Below are positions 28,075-38,238 of a DNA stretch of 64,000 bases, one piece after another. The position numbers were made by a program, and so were the translations under genes. This DNA comes from Haemophilus paracuniculus (lineage in GTDB: Bacteria > Pseudomonadota > Gammaproteobacteria > Enterobacterales > Pasteurellaceae): contig NZ_MUYA01000001.1 in assembly GCF_002015115.1 (NCBI RefSeq), positions 1 to 64,000 on the forward strand, in the 5' to 3' direction. Under the pieces are notes generated by a model, which saw only the letters and a program-made list of their open reading frames with translations, searched no databases and was not told the DNA's origin. The number at the start of each line of letters is the position of its first letter. The stretch's first letter is position 1.

Positions 28075-29616
28075 ATGGACGGTTTTAATACGATCTTTAA
28101 GAATTTCCTCGGCAATTCGCCCGAATGGTACAAACTTTGCATTATCGCCTTTCTGATTATCAATCCGTTGATCTACTTTTTTATTAGCCCTTTTATCGCT
28201 GGCTGGGTGTTGGTGGCGGAATTTATTTTTACCCTTGCAATGGCACTCAAATGTTACCCCTTGCAAGCGGGGGGATTACTCACTATTGAGGCGGTCGTGA
28301 TTGGAATGACCACCCCGAGCCATATCAAACACGAAATTGTATCCAATTTTGATGTGATTTTGCTGCTGATGTTTATGGTGGCGGGCATTTACTTTATGAA
28401 ACAGTTGCTACTCTACATTTTTACCAAGCTGTTAATTAGTATCCATTCCAAAAAAATGCTTTCGTTGGCGTTCTGTTTGAGTTCCGCTTTTCTTTCCGCT
28501 TTCCTTGATGCTTTAACGGTGATCGCCGTGATTATCAGCGTAGGGACGGGCTTTTATGGGGTTTATCACAAAGTGGCTTCGGGCAATAGTTTTGAAGATT
28601 CCACCGACATCAGCAACGATGAAAAAATCACCAACAAAAAAGCCATTTTGGAACAATTTCGTGGCTTTTTGCGTAGCCTGTTAATGCACGCAGGGGTGGG
28701 CAGTGCCTTGGGTGGCGTGATGACCCAAGTGGGCGAACCGCAAAATCTGATCATAGCAGGGCAAGCGAGCTGGGGATTTGGCGAATTTTTACTGCGAGTC
28801 GCCCCAATTTCAATCCCTACCCTTATTTTTGGGGTTCTAACCTGCTACTTGCTCGAAAAATATAAATTATTCGGCTACGGCGACCGCCTGCCTCGCCAAG
28901 TTTGGGTGGTGTTGGCTCGTTATAATCAAATGAAAGAGCAAAAAATGACGAAATCCGACCGCTTGAAACTGGCGGTGCAAGCCCTCGCTGGGGTTTGGCT
29001 AGTGATTGCCCTCGCCTTACACCTTGCGGACGTGGGGCTAATCGGCTTAACCGTGATTATTCTCTGCACCGCCTTATGCGGCATTACCGATGAACACGCC
29101 CTCGGCAGAGCGTTCCAAGAATCCTTGCCATTTACCGCCGTGTTAATCGTGTTTTTCTCGATTGTGGCGGTGATCATCGACCTCAAACTGTTTGAACCTT
29201 TGATCCGAATGGTATTAAGTGCCGAACCCAACGCCCAACTGAGCTTGTTCTACATTTTCAACGGCATTTTGTCGATGATTTCCGACAACGTTTTCGTTGG
29301 CACAGTTTACATTAACGAAGCGAAAAATGCCCTCACCGCAGGCATTATCAGCCGTGAGCAATTTGACCTACTCGCCGTAGCGATTAACGTGGGAACGAAC
29401 TTACCGTCCGTTGCCACCCCGAACGGACAAGCGGCATTCTTATTCTTGCTCACTTCATCATTCGCCCCCTTAATTCGTCTTTCTTATGGTAAAATGGTGC
29501 TGATGGCGTTACCTTACACTATCGTACTCTCTACGGTGGGCTTCCTAACGCTGGAATTTGTGTTGCCACCTCTCACCAAATTGATGACGGAATGGGGTTG
29601 GTTGATCACTCGCTAA
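28075..29616 (+). CDS. nhaB: Na+/H+ antiporter NhaB
   Basis: A 513-residue multi-pass inner-membrane antiporter. The N-terminus [20 protein letters not shown], the segment [17 protein letters not shown], and [14 protein letters not shown] are typical of NhaB. The ATG at 28075 is chosen over a TTG two codons earlier. dsbB follows 21 bp downstream and fadR diverges from it; the dsbB-nhaB-fadR grouping is conserved in enteric bacteria. Confidence 0.96.
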   Translation: MDGFNTIFKNFLGNSPEWYKLCIIAFLIINPLIYFFISPFIAGWVLVAEFIFTLAMALKCYPLQAGGLLTIEAVVIGMTTPSHIKHEIVSNFDVILLLMFMVAGIYFMKQLLLYIFTKLLISIHSKKMLSLAFCLSSAFLSAFLDALTVIAVIISVGTGFYGVYHKVASGNSFEDSTDISNDEKITNKKAILEQFRGFLRSLLMHAGVGSALGGVMTQVGEPQNLIIAGQASWGFGEFLLRVAPISIPTLIFGVLTCYLLEKYKLFGYGDRLPRQVWVVLARYNQMKEQKMTKSDRLKLAVQALAGVWLVIALALHLADVGLIGLTVIILCTALCGITDEHALGRAFQESLPFTAVLIVFFSIVAVIIDLKLFEPLIRMVLSAEPNAQLSLFYIFNGILSMISDNVFVGTVYINEAKNALTAGIISREQFDLLAVAINVGTNLPSVATPNGQAAFLFLLTSSFAPLIRLSYGKMVLMALPYTIVLSTVGFLTLEFVLPPLTKLMTEWGWLITR

Positions 29617-29637
29617 CCCATTCAAAAAGGAACAATT

Positions 29638-30165
29638 ATGTTTAGTTTTTTCAAAAATTTATCGATTAACCGCTCAGGCTGGTTCTTGCTCACATTCAGT
29701 GCGGTCGCCCTCGAAGCCACTGCCCTCTACTTCCAACACGGAATGGGGCTAAACCCTTGCGTAATGTGCATTTATGAACGCTTAGCGTTACTTGCCATTC
29801 TTGCCGCAGGCGTAATCGGCTTAATCGCACCACGTTTTCTGATCGTCCGCTTGGTCGCCCTCGCCTTAGGCTTATACGGTGCGATCAAAGGCTTGATCTA
29901 TGCGATTCAACACAACCAATATCAAGTAAACCCACAACCGTGGAACCAATGCCCCTTCTCGCCCCAATTCCCCGAAACCCTACCGCTTAACAAATGGTTT
30001 CCAAACCTCTTTGAAGCCACGGGATTATGCAGCGAAAACGTCTGGTCGCTCTGGGGCTTATCAATGGCACAATGGCTGATCGTGATTTTCGCGGTTTACA
30101 CCCTTGTGTTGGTGCTTGTTCTATTAAGCCAATTTAAAACCACATCTAAACGTATCTTTTCTTAA
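29638..30165 (+). CDS. dsbB: disulfide bond formation protein DsbB
   Basis: A 175-residue four-helix membrane protein that reoxidises DsbA by passing electrons to quinone. The first active pair C41-V-M-C44 follows GLNP; the second pair is in the periplasmic loop (WNQCPF and TGLCSEN). The length is standard. AAAAAGGAACA precedes the ATG, 21 bp after nhaB, so both are probably one operon ended by a clear terminator. Confidence 0.96.
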   Translation: MFSFFKNLSINRSGWFLLTFSAVALEATALYFQHGMGLNPCVMCIYERLALLAILAAGVIGLIAPRFLIVRLVALALGLYGAIKGLIYAIQHNQYQVNPQPWNQCPFSPQFPETLPLNKWFPNLFEATGLCSENVWSLWGLSMAQWLIVIFAVYTLVLVLVLLSQFKTTSKRIFS

Positions 30166-30177
30166 ACCTTAATTTAC

Positions 30178-30218
30178 AAACGGTCAGTTAAAATTAAAAA
30201 CTTGACCGTTTTTTCTTT
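30178..30218 (+). terminator. terminator after dsbB
   Basis: AAACGGTCA pairs with TGACCGTTT, followed by a T-run. The AT-rich stretch 30219-30390 up to the CRP site shows nothing else recognisable. Confidence 0.8.
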
Positions 30219-30390
30219 CCAATTATTTCTCTCCCTTTAATAACTACTTTTTTTCTTGAATTATTTATTTTTAACAGATTATTTACAATTAAATAGCATC
30301 AAATAAAGTATGGTTGATAGTAAATTTACGAGAAAAACAAAATAAAAACGCAAACGATTGGCGAAGAAATAGGCGTATGAAAATGCAAAA

Positions 30391-30406
30391 TGCGATCAAG
30401 ATCACA
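30391..30406 (+). promoter_or_regulatory. CRP site upstream of manXYZ
   Basis: TGCGA-TCAAGA-TCACA differs at one base from the CRP core and lies 108 bp before manX. It fits catabolite control of the mannose PTS. Confidence 0.7.
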
Positions 30407-30513
30407 CTTTTGTGTAAAGTTGGTTGAGAAAGGTAAAGAAAGGCATAAAATTCGCTCCGCATTTTTATTTTTTAAATAAATAAAGTTTTTAATATCACTA
30501 TGAGGATGCAACT

Positions 30514-31497
30514 ATGAGTATTGCTATTATTATAGCGACCCACGGTGTTGCGGCAGAGCAACTTCTCAAAACTACTGAGATGTTAATCGGCGAGCAGTCG
30601 GATGTGGCGTACATCGACTTTGTGCCGGGCGAAAATGCTGAAACCATTATGGGGAAATATCAGGCTAAATTGGCGAACGAGCTTGCTCATTGCGAGCAAG
30701 TGCTATTTTTAGTGGATACTTGGGGCGGTAGTCCGTTTAATGCGGCGAACCGTGTTGCCGAGGGCAAAGACAATATGGACATCGTTACGGGCGTGAACGT
30801 GCCGATGTTGGTCGAAACCTTTATGGCGAGAGATGATAATCCGTCTTTGAGCGAGTTAGTTGAAATCGCCTTAGAAACGGGGCGTGGCGGGGTGCGTGCT
30901 TTGAAATATCAAGAGAAAGAAGAAGCGGCTGCACCTGCTGCTCAACCGCAAGCCCCAGCTCAACCTGCCCAACCAGCGAAAGTGGAAGCGAACGGCGTAG
31001 GGCATTTGGAAATTGGTTTGGCTCGAATTGATGACCGCTTGATCCACGGTCAAGTGGCAACTCGCTGGACGAAAGAGAGCCGCGTGAGCCGTATCGTGGT
31101 GGTGAATGATGATGTGGCGAAAGATAGCGTCCGTTCCACAATGCTGAAAAGCGTTGCACCACCAGGGGTTACCGCTCACGTTGTTGATGTGGAAAAGATG
31201 ATCCGCGTTTATAACAACCCAGAATATGCCGGCGAGCGTATGATGTTGCTCTTTACTAACCCGACCGATGTGGTGCGTTTGTCTGATGCAGGCGTGAACT
31301 TTAAATCGATCAATATCGGCGGAATGGCGTATAAAGACGGTAAGAAAATGATTACCTCAGCGGTTTCCGTTGATGAGAAAGATATTACCGCATTCAAAGC
31401 CCTTGATGCGAAAGGCATTGAGTTGGATGTGCGTAAAGTGTCGAACGATGCCCGTCAATATATGATGGACTTGTTAAAGAAAAATAACCTCGTTTAA
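30514..31497 (+). CDS. manX: PTS mannose-family EIIAB component
   Basis: A 327-residue two-domain phosphocarrier. EIIA (1-130) has the phospho-His in IATHGVAAEQ (H10). An Ala/Pro/Gln-rich linker (138-156) follows, and then EIIB (about 163-327) with LARIDDRLIHGQVATRW (H178). It takes phosphate from HPr and passes it to sugar entering through ManYZ (mannose, glucose, hexosamines). GAGGATGCAACT precedes the ATG. It is the first gene of manXYZ. Confidence 0.96.
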   Translation: MSIAIIIATHGVAAEQLLKTTEMLIGEQSDVAYIDFVPGENAETIMGKYQAKLANELAHCEQVLFLVDTWGGSPFNAANRVAEGKDNMDIVTGVNVPMLVETFMARDDNPSLSELVEIALETGRGGVRALKYQEKEEAAAPAAQPQAPAQPAQPAKVEANGVGHLEIGLARIDDRLIHGQVATRWTKESRVSRIVVVNDDVAKDSVRSTMLKSVAPPGVTAHVVDVEKMIRVYNNPEYAGERMMLLFTNPTDVVRLSDAGVNFKSINIGGMAYKDGKKMITSAVSVDEKDITAFKALDAKGIELDVRKVSNDARQYMMDLLKKNNLV

Positions 31498-31508
31498 AGG
31501 AAAAAATT

Positions 31509-32309
31509 ATGGAAATTTCATCAATTCAAATTCTATTGGTGTTCCTCGTTGCCTGTATTTCAGGTATGGGATCAATTCTTGACGAATGGCAAACCCACCG
31601 TCCGTTAATTGCGTGTACCTTGATCGGCTTAGTGTTAGGCGATATCAAAACGGGCATTATCGTGGGCGGTTCATTGGAATTATTGGCGTTAGGTTGGATG
31701 AACATCGGTGCGGCACTCGCCCCTGATGCGGCGTTAGCCTCAGTAGTTTCAACCATTCTCGTGATCGTGGGCGGTCAAGATATTCCAACGGCGATTGCCC
31801 TTGCGATTCCACTCGCAGCCGCAGGTCAAGTTTTAACCTATGTGGTGCGTGCGATTACCGTCGGTTTCCAACACGCCGCAGATAAAGTGATCGAAACAGG
31901 CGATTTAAACAAACTCGACTGGATTCACCGTGGGGCGTTATTGTTACAAGCGATGCGTATTGCAATCCCAGCCCTTATCGTGGCATTAACCGCAGGCACA
32001 GACAGCGTTCAAGCGATGTTACAAGCGATCCCAGCCGTTGTTACAACAGGGCTTAAAATCGCAGGGGGCTTTATCGCCGTGGTGGGTTACGCAATGGTAA
32101 TCAATATGATGCGTGCAGGGCATTTAATGCCATTCTTCTACGCAGGTTTCGTGGTGGCAGGTTTCACCAACTTTAACCTTGTGGCACTCGGTGTGTTAGG
32201 CACAATTACCGCGATTATCTATATCCAACTTCACCCGAAATACAACAAAAGCCAACAAGTTGTACAAGTGGTAAACAACGACAACAACCTCGACAACCGT
32301 TTAGACTAA
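31509..32309 (+). CDS. manY: PTS mannose-family EIIC component
   Basis: A 266-residue membrane subunit of the mannose permease with repeated hydrophobic helices and the family segment GSLELLALGWMNIGAALAPD. Together with ManZ it forms the sugar channel. It lies 11 bp after manX with AAAGGAAAAAA as ribosome site. Confidence 0.96.
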   Translation: MEISSIQILLVFLVACISGMGSILDEWQTHRPLIACTLIGLVLGDIKTGIIVGGSLELLALGWMNIGAALAPDAALASVVSTILVIVGGQDIPTAIALAIPLAAAGQVLTYVVRAITVGFQHAADKVIETGDLNKLDWIHRGALLLQAMRIAIPALIVALTAGTDSVQAMLQAIPAVVTTGLKIAGGFIAVVGYAMVINMMRAGHLMPFFYAGFVVAGFTNFNLVALGVLGTITAIIYIQLHPKYNKSQQVVQVVNNDNNLDNRLD

Positions 32310-32325
32310 TTTAGAGGACATCAAA

Positions 32326-33162
32326 ATGACAACAGAACTCAAAAAAGTAACTCAATCAGATCTGAACGCCGTGGTTCGCCGTTCAAATCTCTTCCAAGGA
32401 TCGTGGAACTTTGAGCGTATGCAAGCCTTAGGTTTTGCTTACTCAATGGTGCCTGTCATCAAACGCCTCTACCCAGATCCAAACTCACAAGAGCGTAAAG
32501 ATGCGATCAAACGCCACCTTGAATTCTTCAACACCCAACCGTTCGTCGCCGCCCCCGTGCTTGGCGTAACCATTGCAATGGAAGAAGAACGTGCTAACGG
32601 TAAAGACATTGACGATGCAGCGATCAACGGGATCAAAGTCGGCTTAATGGGGCCATTAGCAGGGGTGGGCGACCCAATCTACTGGGGAACCGCACGCCCA
32701 GTATTCGCCGCTCTCGGTGCAGGGATCGCCTTACAAGGTAGCATTTTAGGTCCACTATTATTCTTCGTATTATTTAACCTCGTGCGTTTAGCCACTCGTT
32801 ACTTCGGCGTAACCTACGGCTACAAAAAAGGCTTAGACGTAGTACACGATATGAGCGGCGGTTTGTTACAAAAACTGACCGAAGGGGCTTCAATCCTTGG
32901 CTTGTTTATTATGGGGGCGTTAGTCCAAAAATGGACGAGCATTAACGTACCGCTTGTGCTTTCCACCATCACCAAACAAGACGGCACAACGGAAGTTACC
33001 ACCGTGCAAGGCATTTTAGACAGCCTAATGCCAGGCTTACTACCGTTACTCTTAACCTTCCTCTGTATGTGGTTATTGCGTAACCGTGTAAACGCCCTCT
33101 GGATCATCTTAGGCTTCTTCGTCCTCGGCATCTTCGGTGCGTGGACGGGAATCCTTGCGTAA
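32326..33162 (+). CDS. manZ: PTS mannose-family EIID component
   Basis: A 278-residue EIID protein. It shows the typical RSNLFQGSWNFERMQALGFA start, the GLMGPLAGVGDPIYWGT segment and C-terminal helices. It lies 16 bp after manY. An uptake-sequence hairpin follows, so transcription may partly stop before yobD. Confidence 0.96.
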   Translation: MTTELKKVTQSDLNAVVRRSNLFQGSWNFERMQALGFAYSMVPVIKRLYPDPNSQERKDAIKRHLEFFNTQPFVAAPVLGVTIAMEEERANGKDIDDAAINGIKVGLMGPLAGVGDPIYWGTARPVFAALGAGIALQGSILGPLLFFVLFNLVRLATRYFGVTYGYKKGLDVVHDMSGGLLQKLTEGASILGLFIMGALVQKWTSINVPLVLSTITKQDGTTEVTTVQGILDSLMPGLLPLLLTFLCMWLLRNRVNALWIILGFFVLGIFGAWTGILA

Positions 33163-33189
33163 TCCAAATTAGAAATTTACGAAAAACTG

Positions 33190-33222
33190 ACCGCTTGTTT
33201 GCAAAAGCAAGCGGTTTTTTTC
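33190..33222 (+). terminator. uptake-sequence hairpin terminator after manZ
   Basis: ACCGCTTG and CAAGCGGT (inverted uptake cores) form a stem followed by seven T residues. Confidence 0.8.
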
Positions 33223-33252
33223 AAGATTTTTTTATACAATGTGTTCGATTAT

Positions 33253-33432
33253 CCCCCATCATTTTGCGTTGAGCGGTTTCGTGAATTTCAAGGTCAATTT
33301 GTACTGTTTGAGCCAGCTTGCTGGCGAGTTTACAAATTGACCGCCGAAATTAGAAACAAGCGAAACAATAGCAAAATGTCTGGGTCGCCTTTCTTTTGCT
33401 ACTTTTCTTTGGCGAAGCAAAGAAAAGTAGGG
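33253..33432 (+). repeat. 180-bp palindromic element, copy B
   Basis: Same layout as copy A; the central hairpin has AGCTTGCT instead of TACGCAGTA. The final hairpin is CTACTTTTCTTTGGC-type with a matching changed arm (GAAAAGTAG). It fills the manZ-yobD gap after the terminator. Confidence 0.85.
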
Positions 33433-33467
33433 AACGCAAGCGGTCTTTTTCTTGGTAAAAATCACAA

Positions 33468-33950
33468 ATGACAAACACTATCCTCATCCTCGGCATTATT
33501 CTTTTCCTCGCCTACGCGGTTTATGATCAGGTTTTGATGAACCGCCTCAATGGCAAAACGCAACTCGCCATTCCCCTCAAAAAACAAGCCACCACCGACA
33601 CTTGGGTAATGGTTGGCTTAATCGTGCTAACCATTTTCTACGGCGTGCAAAACGGGATTGAACCGCTGACGCTCTATCTGCTGGCGGTGTGCGTGCTGTT
33701 ATGCCTTTACGCGACTTTTTGGCGGTCGCCGCGTTTATTGTTGAAAGAAAAAGGCTTTTTCTTCGGTAATGTCTATTTTGATTATCAAAAAATCCAACAA
33801 ATCAACCTCGCCGAGGGGCAGATTATCGTGATCGATCTGAAAAACGGTCGCCGTTTGTTGGTTCGGATTGAGCAAGCCAGCGACGTGGAAAAAGTGGTAA
33901 ACTTCTTTGGTGGCTACAAAGCGGATAGTAAAAAAGGGGAGCAACAATGA
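33468..33950 (+). CDS. yobD: YobD/UPF0266 (DUF986) inner-membrane protein
   Basis: A 160-residue protein with three hydrophobic segments near the N-terminus and a soluble C-terminal tail. It matches DUF986: the YDQVLMNRLNGKTQLAIPLKK segment and later GFFFGNVYFDYQKI. In E. coli yobD also lies just downstream of manXYZ, and that order is kept here, although its function is unknown. Its end overlaps manA by 4 nt, pointing to co-translation. Confidence 0.88.
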   Translation: MTNTILILGIILFLAYAVYDQVLMNRLNGKTQLAIPLKKQATTDTWVMVGLIVLTIFYGVQNGIEPLTLYLLAVCVLLCLYATFWRSPRLLLKEKGFFFGNVYFDYQKIQQINLAEGQIIVIDLKNGRRLLVRIEQASDVEKVVNFFGGYKADSKKGEQQ

Positions 33951-35164
33951 TTTTTAAACTGAAAGGACAATTCCAACACTACGATTGGGGCGGACAAAAT
34001 TTTATTCCAAATTGGCTGAAATTGGCGGAAGCGGAAAACCGCCCTTACGCTGAATATTGGCTCGGCTCGCACCGTTCCGCCCCCTCGCTGATTGAGGTTG
34101 AGGGCAAATGGTTGCCGTTGGATCAAGTGATCGACACAGCTCCCGAATTGCTGGGCGAGGAAAGCCGTGAGCAATTTGGCGATGAACTGCCTTACCTGTT
34201 GAAAATTTTAGACGTAAAGCAACCGCTTTCCATTCAACTGCACCCGACCAAAAGCGAGGCGGAACACGGTTTTGAGCGAGAAAATCAAGCGGGCATCGCC
34301 CTCAACGCCCCTAATCGCACCTACAAAGATCGCAATCATAAACCCGAAATGATGATTGCCCTCTCGGATTTTTGGCTGTTGCACGGTTTTAAATCGGTGG
34401 CGGATATGCAAGCGAGCCTTAACGTTCATTCTTCGTTACAGCCCATCGCCAAAGCCCTTGCGGATAAAGGCTTACCGACCGTTTATGCGGAAATTATGCA
34501 GGCGGATCAACGTCAGCTCGCCGAATGGCTGTTGCCCGTGATTGAGGCAAAACAGGCGGATTTTGCGGCGGATAAACTCAAATTAGACGACCCCGATTAT
34601 TGGGTGCTTTACACCCTCAACGCAATGCAAATTCCCCTTGAAAAACTGGACGCAGGTTTGCTCTGTTTCTACCTTTTCAACATCGTCCAGCTCAAAAAAG
34701 GCGAGGGCATTTATCAAGGGGCGGGCTTGCCGCACGCCTATTTGCGAGGGCAGAACATTGAGTTAATGGCGGCGTCGGATAACGTGATCCGCGGCGGATT
34801 GACCCCCAAATATGTGGATATTCCCGCCCTGTTGCACACCATTGATTACCGTGCGGTCGTGCCGAAAATTATCCCTGCCTACGAAAAAGATCAGGACGAA
34901 AGCGAAGAGGCGATCTACCTCTACCCAACCCCCGAAGCGAAAGATTTCGCCCTGCAACGCCTTGATTTTAAACCTTTCGATGAAGAAACCTTTACCACCA
35001 CCAGTGCCTCAATTTTATTGGTAATGTCGGGTAGTCTTTACCTCGACCTCGGCACGGATTCGATTCATCTCAAACAGGGCGAATCGGTGTTTATCGGGGC
35101 GGAAAGCAAAGTCGATTTTATCGGCGAAACGGACGGCTACGCCGTGATAGCCACCTTGCCGTAA
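33947..35164 (+). CDS. manA: mannose-6-phosphate isomerase, class I
   Basis: A 405-residue zinc enzyme linking mannose-6-P from the PTS to fructose-6-P. The cupin signature includes QLHPTKSEAEHGF, YKDRNHKPEMMIALSDFW and later GAGLPHAYLRGQNIELMAASDNV. The ATG overlaps the yobD stop (ATGA). Placement after manXYZ-yobD makes a coherent mannose uptake and use cluster. Confidence 0.96.
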   Translation: MIFKLKGQFQHYDWGGQNFIPNWLKLAEAENRPYAEYWLGSHRSAPSLIEVEGKWLPLDQVIDTAPELLGEESREQFGDELPYLLKILDVKQPLSIQLHPTKSEAEHGFERENQAGIALNAPNRTYKDRNHKPEMMIALSDFWLLHGFKSVADMQASLNVHSSLQPIAKALADKGLPTVYAEIMQADQRQLAEWLLPVIEAKQADFAADKLKLDDPDYWVLYTLNAMQIPLEKLDAGLLCFYLFNIVQLKKGEGIYQGAGLPHAYLRGQNIELMAASDNVIRGGLTPKYVDIPALLHTIDYRAVVPKIIPAYEKDQDESEEAIYLYPTPEAKDFALQRLDFKPFDEETFTTTSASILLVMSGSLYLDLGTDSIHLKQGESVFIGAESKVDFIGETDGYAVIATLP

Positions 35165-35237
35165 AAGGGCAGGAACGGGATTGCAAGGGGACGGATTTCG
35201 TGAAATTTCGCCAAATCTAATCCCTTGCTGGATTAAA

Positions 35238-35416
35238 TCCCCCGTCATTTTGCGTTGAGCGGTTTCGTGAATTTCAAGGTCAATTTGTACTGTTTGAGCC
35301 TACGCAGTAGGCGAGTTTACAAATTGACCGCAGAAATTAGAAACAAGCGAAACATCAGCAAAATGCTCGGGGGCGTGTTTCTTTGGTTACTTTCTTTGCA
35401 CGAGCAAAGAAAGTAA
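35238..35416 (+). repeat. 180-bp palindromic element, copy C
   Basis: Nearly identical to copy A over its whole length, including the TACGCAGTA loop and the TTACTTTCTTTG hairpin. It lies between manA and mpl and is flanked by G-variant uptake-like sequences at 35183 and 35425. Confidence 0.85.
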
Positions 35417-35507
35417 CAACCTCAAACAAGGGGTAAGATTTTTTGAAATTTTCGTAAACCGCAGAAAACGATTATAATGCCCCGCAATTTTTCACTAAGG
35501 CAAATTT

Positions 35508-36875
35508 ATGAAACAAAAACACATTCACATTCTTGGCATTTGTGGCACTTTTATGGGCGGTGTGGCGATGATCGCCCGTGAGCTTGGCCACAAAGTAACA
35601 GGCTCGGATACCAACGTTTATCCGCCGATGAGTACCTTTTTAGAAACCCACGGGATTGAAATTATCCCTAATTACGATGTGGCACAATTACAGCCTGCCC
35701 CTGATTTGGTGGTAATCGGCAATGCAATGAGCCGCGGCAATCCTTGCGTGGAATATGTGCTGAACAACCAACTCAATTACACCTCGGGGCCGCAATGGTT
35801 GCACGATCATCTACTCAAAGATCGCTGGGTGCTGGCGGTGTCTGGCACGCACGGCAAAACCACCACCACAGGAATGTTGGCGTGGATTTTGGATCAAAAT
35901 GGGATCGACACAGGCTTTTTGATCGGCGGTGTAGCTGGCAATTTCGGCATTTCGGCACGAGCAGGATCAAGCAAATTCTTTGCGATTGAGGCGGACGAAT
36001 ACGACTCAGCCTTCTTCGATAAACGCTCAAAATTCGTCCATTACAACCCGAAAACCCTCATTATCAACAACATTGATTTTGACCACGCCGATATTTTTGA
36101 CGATCTCAAAGCGATCCAACGCCAATTCCACCATTTAGTGCGAACTATTCCGCAAAATGGCTGCATTTTATCGGCAAAAGCCGACCAGAACGTGCAAGAT
36201 ACCCTCAACTTAGGCACATATAGCGAATTGCAATTTATCGGTAAAGAAAATGAATGGCACGCCGAACCGATCTCGGCGGATTGTTCCCATTTCGCCGTGT
36301 TCCACCAGCAACAAAAAATGGGCGAAGTGAAATGGAATTTGGTCGGCAACCACAATATGCACAACGGCTTAATGGCGATTGCCGCAGCCCACCACGCTGG
36401 GGTAGAAGTGGCAGGGGCGTGCCAAGCGTTGAACAGCTTTATCAACGCCAACCGCCGTTTGGAAGTGAAAGGGGAAGTGAATGGCGTAACCGTTTACGAT
36501 GATTTCGCCCACCACCCAACTGCCATTTCCGCCACGATTGACGCACTTCGTGGCAAGATCGGCACAAATCAACGCATTTTAGCCGTGTTAGAACCTCGCT
36601 CAAACACAATGAAAATGGGCGTCCATAAAGACGAAATCGCCCCGTCCCTCGCCGATGCGGATCAGGTTTTCGTCTATCAACCCGACACCATTCCGTGGAA
36701 CGTCAGCGTGATCACCGATGCTCTTTCCCAACCTGCAAAATGGTCGGCAAATCTAGACGAATTGGTCGATCTCGTGGTCGCCGAAGCCAAACCTACGGAT
36801 CATATCCTCGTAATGTCAAACGGGGCGTTTGGTGGCATTCACGGGAAATTGTTGGCGAAATTGGCGGATATTTAA
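35508..36875 (+). CDS. mpl: UDP-MurNAc:L-Ala-gamma-D-Glu-mDAP ligase (murein peptide recycling)
   Basis: A 455-residue Mur-ligase family protein that reattaches recycled tripeptide to UDP-MurNAc. It has the Rossmann start HIHILGICGTFMGG, the ATP loop SGTHGKTTTTGM (about 110-121), FAIEADEYDSAFFDKRSKF and the DDFAHHPTAI segment. Length and FMGG variant separate it from MurC. AAGGCAAATTT precedes the ATG; a bidirectional terminator follows. Confidence 0.96.
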   Translation: MKQKHIHILGICGTFMGGVAMIARELGHKVTGSDTNVYPPMSTFLETHGIEIIPNYDVAQLQPAPDLVVIGNAMSRGNPCVEYVLNNQLNYTSGPQWLHDHLLKDRWVLAVSGTHGKTTTTGMLAWILDQNGIDTGFLIGGVAGNFGISARAGSSKFFAIEADEYDSAFFDKRSKFVHYNPKTLIINNIDFDHADIFDDLKAIQRQFHHLVRTIPQNGCILSAKADQNVQDTLNLGTYSELQFIGKENEWHAEPISADCSHFAVFHQQQKMGEVKWNLVGNHNMHNGLMAIAAAHHAGVEVAGACQALNSFINANRRLEVKGEVNGVTVYDDFAHHPTAISATIDALRGKIGTNQRILAVLEPRSNTMKMGVHKDEIAPSLADADQVFVYQPDTIPWNVSVITDALSQPAKWSANLDELVDLVVAEAKPTDHILVMSNGAFGGIHGKLLAKLADI

Positions 36876-36895
36876 CTGTGTACATTGAGAAAGGT

Positions 36896-36923
36896 AAAAG
36901 GGGAGTATTACTCCCCTTTTTTG
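36896..36923. terminator. bidirectional terminator (mpl / oadB)
   Basis: AAAAGGGGAG (36896-36905) pairs with CTCCCCTTTT (36911-36920) around TATTA, between convergent genes. Confidence 0.85.
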
Positions 36924-36924
36924 A

Positions 36925-38229
36925 TTACATCATCGCCGAGATGTATTTGAGCATTACCCCCGCTGCAATCGCTGATCCAATCACGCCAGCCACGTTCGGG
37001 CCCATTGCGTGCATTAGTAGGAAGTTTTGATGATCTGCCTCTAAGCCGACTTTGTTGGAAACCCTTGCAGCCATTGGCACGGCGGAAACACCTGCCGAGC
37101 CGATCAGTGGGTTGATTTTGTGGTGGCTGAATTTATTCATCAATTTCGCCATTAACACACCGCTTGCGGTACCGATCCCAAAGGCGATAATGCCGAGTAG
37201 CAGAATGCCTAGGGTTTGCGGTTGTAGGAATTTATCGGCGACCAGTTTTGCCCCGACCGATAAGCCGAGGAAGATGGTAACGATGTTGATTAACGCATTT
37301 TGGGCGGTGTCGTTTAAGCGTTCCACCACGCCACTCACTCGCATTAGGTTGCCGAGGCAGAACATTCCGAGCAGTGGGGCGGCGTCTGGCAGTAGCAACG
37401 CCACCAGTAACAGTAAGATTATCGGGAATAGGATTTTCTCACGGTTGCTGACATTGCGAAGTTGTACCATTCGGATTTTGCGTTCTTGCTCGGTGGTGAG
37501 GGCTTTCATAATCGGCGGTTGGATTAACGGCACTAACGCCATATAGGAATAGGCAGCGACCGCAATCGCCCCGAGCAATTCTGGGGCGAGTTTGCTGGCG
37601 AGGTAAATGGCGGTTGGCCCGTCCGCCCCGCCGATAATTCCAATCGCTGCTGCTTGTGGTAGGGTAAAGTCGATAATGCCTAACGCATTTAAGCCCAACG
37701 CCCCGAGTACGGTGGCGAAAATGCCAAATTGTGCCGCAGCCCCGAGCAACAGGGTGCGAGGGTTGGCGAGTAGCGGCCCGAAATCGGTCATCGCCCCCAC
37801 GCCCATAAAGATAATGAGCGGTGCAACGCCGTAGCCGATAGCGATTTTATAGAACAACGCCAATACGCCAGCGGTGTAGCCCATATCGCCTGCGATTGCC
37901 TCTAATTCATTGAGGGTCGAAGGCAGGGCGGTGTTGAGGGCGGTTTTCATCGCAGTAGGATCGGCGATCACGCCGAGTTTATGAGCGACCACCGCAAGCT
38001 GTTCGGGCGTGCCACTATGTAGCAGATTATCTAACGCCGTCATCGCCAAACCTGCCTCGGGAATGTTAGAAAGCAAGCCCCCAAAACCAATCGGCAACAG
38101 CAACAACGGTTCAAATTTGCGAGCAATGGCAAGCCAGAGCAACAGCAGGCTAACGAGTAACATCACCGCTTGCCCCAGTTGCAGGTGCATTATCCCCATT
38201 CCTTGAATGAGTGCATAAATTCCGTCCAT
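36925..38229 (-). CDS. oadB: oxaloacetate decarboxylase, beta subunit (Na+ pump)
   Basis: A 434-residue integral-membrane protein that couples decarboxylation of carboxybiotin to Na+ export. Family segments include [25 protein letters not shown] ([17 protein letters not shown]), [13 protein letters not shown] with the conserved Asp, and [18 protein letters not shown]. It ends the oadGAB operon, 9 bp after oadA. Confidence 0.96.
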   Translation of the reverse strand: MDGIYALIQGMGIMHLQLGQAVMLLVSLLLLWLAIARKFEPLLLLPIGFGGLLSNIPEAGLAMTALDNLLHSGTPEQLAVVAHKLGVIADPTAMKTALNTALPSTLNELEAIAGDMGYTAGVLALFYKIAIGYGVAPLIIFMGVGAMTDFGPLLANPRTLLLGAAAQFGIFATVLGALGLNALGIIDFTLPQAAAIGIIGGADGPTAIYLASKLAPELLGAIAVAAYSYMALVPLIQPPIMKALTTEQERKIRMVQLRNVSNREKILFPIILLLLVALLLPDAAPLLGMFCLGNLMRVSGVVERLNDTAQNALINIVTIFLGLSVGAKLVADKFLQPQTLGILLLGIIAFGIGTASGVLMAKLMNKFSHHKINPLIGSAGVSAVPMAARVSNKVGLEADHQNFLLMHAMGPNVAGVIGSAIAAGVMLKYISAMM

Positions 38230-38238
38230 TTCAGCCCC

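Noticed and set aside
33199..33471. Open frames inside the 180-bp palindromic elements (also near 26944, 26989, 33259, 62470)
   Set aside because: They are produced by the repeat sequence itself, lack ribosome sites and recur only because the element recurs.
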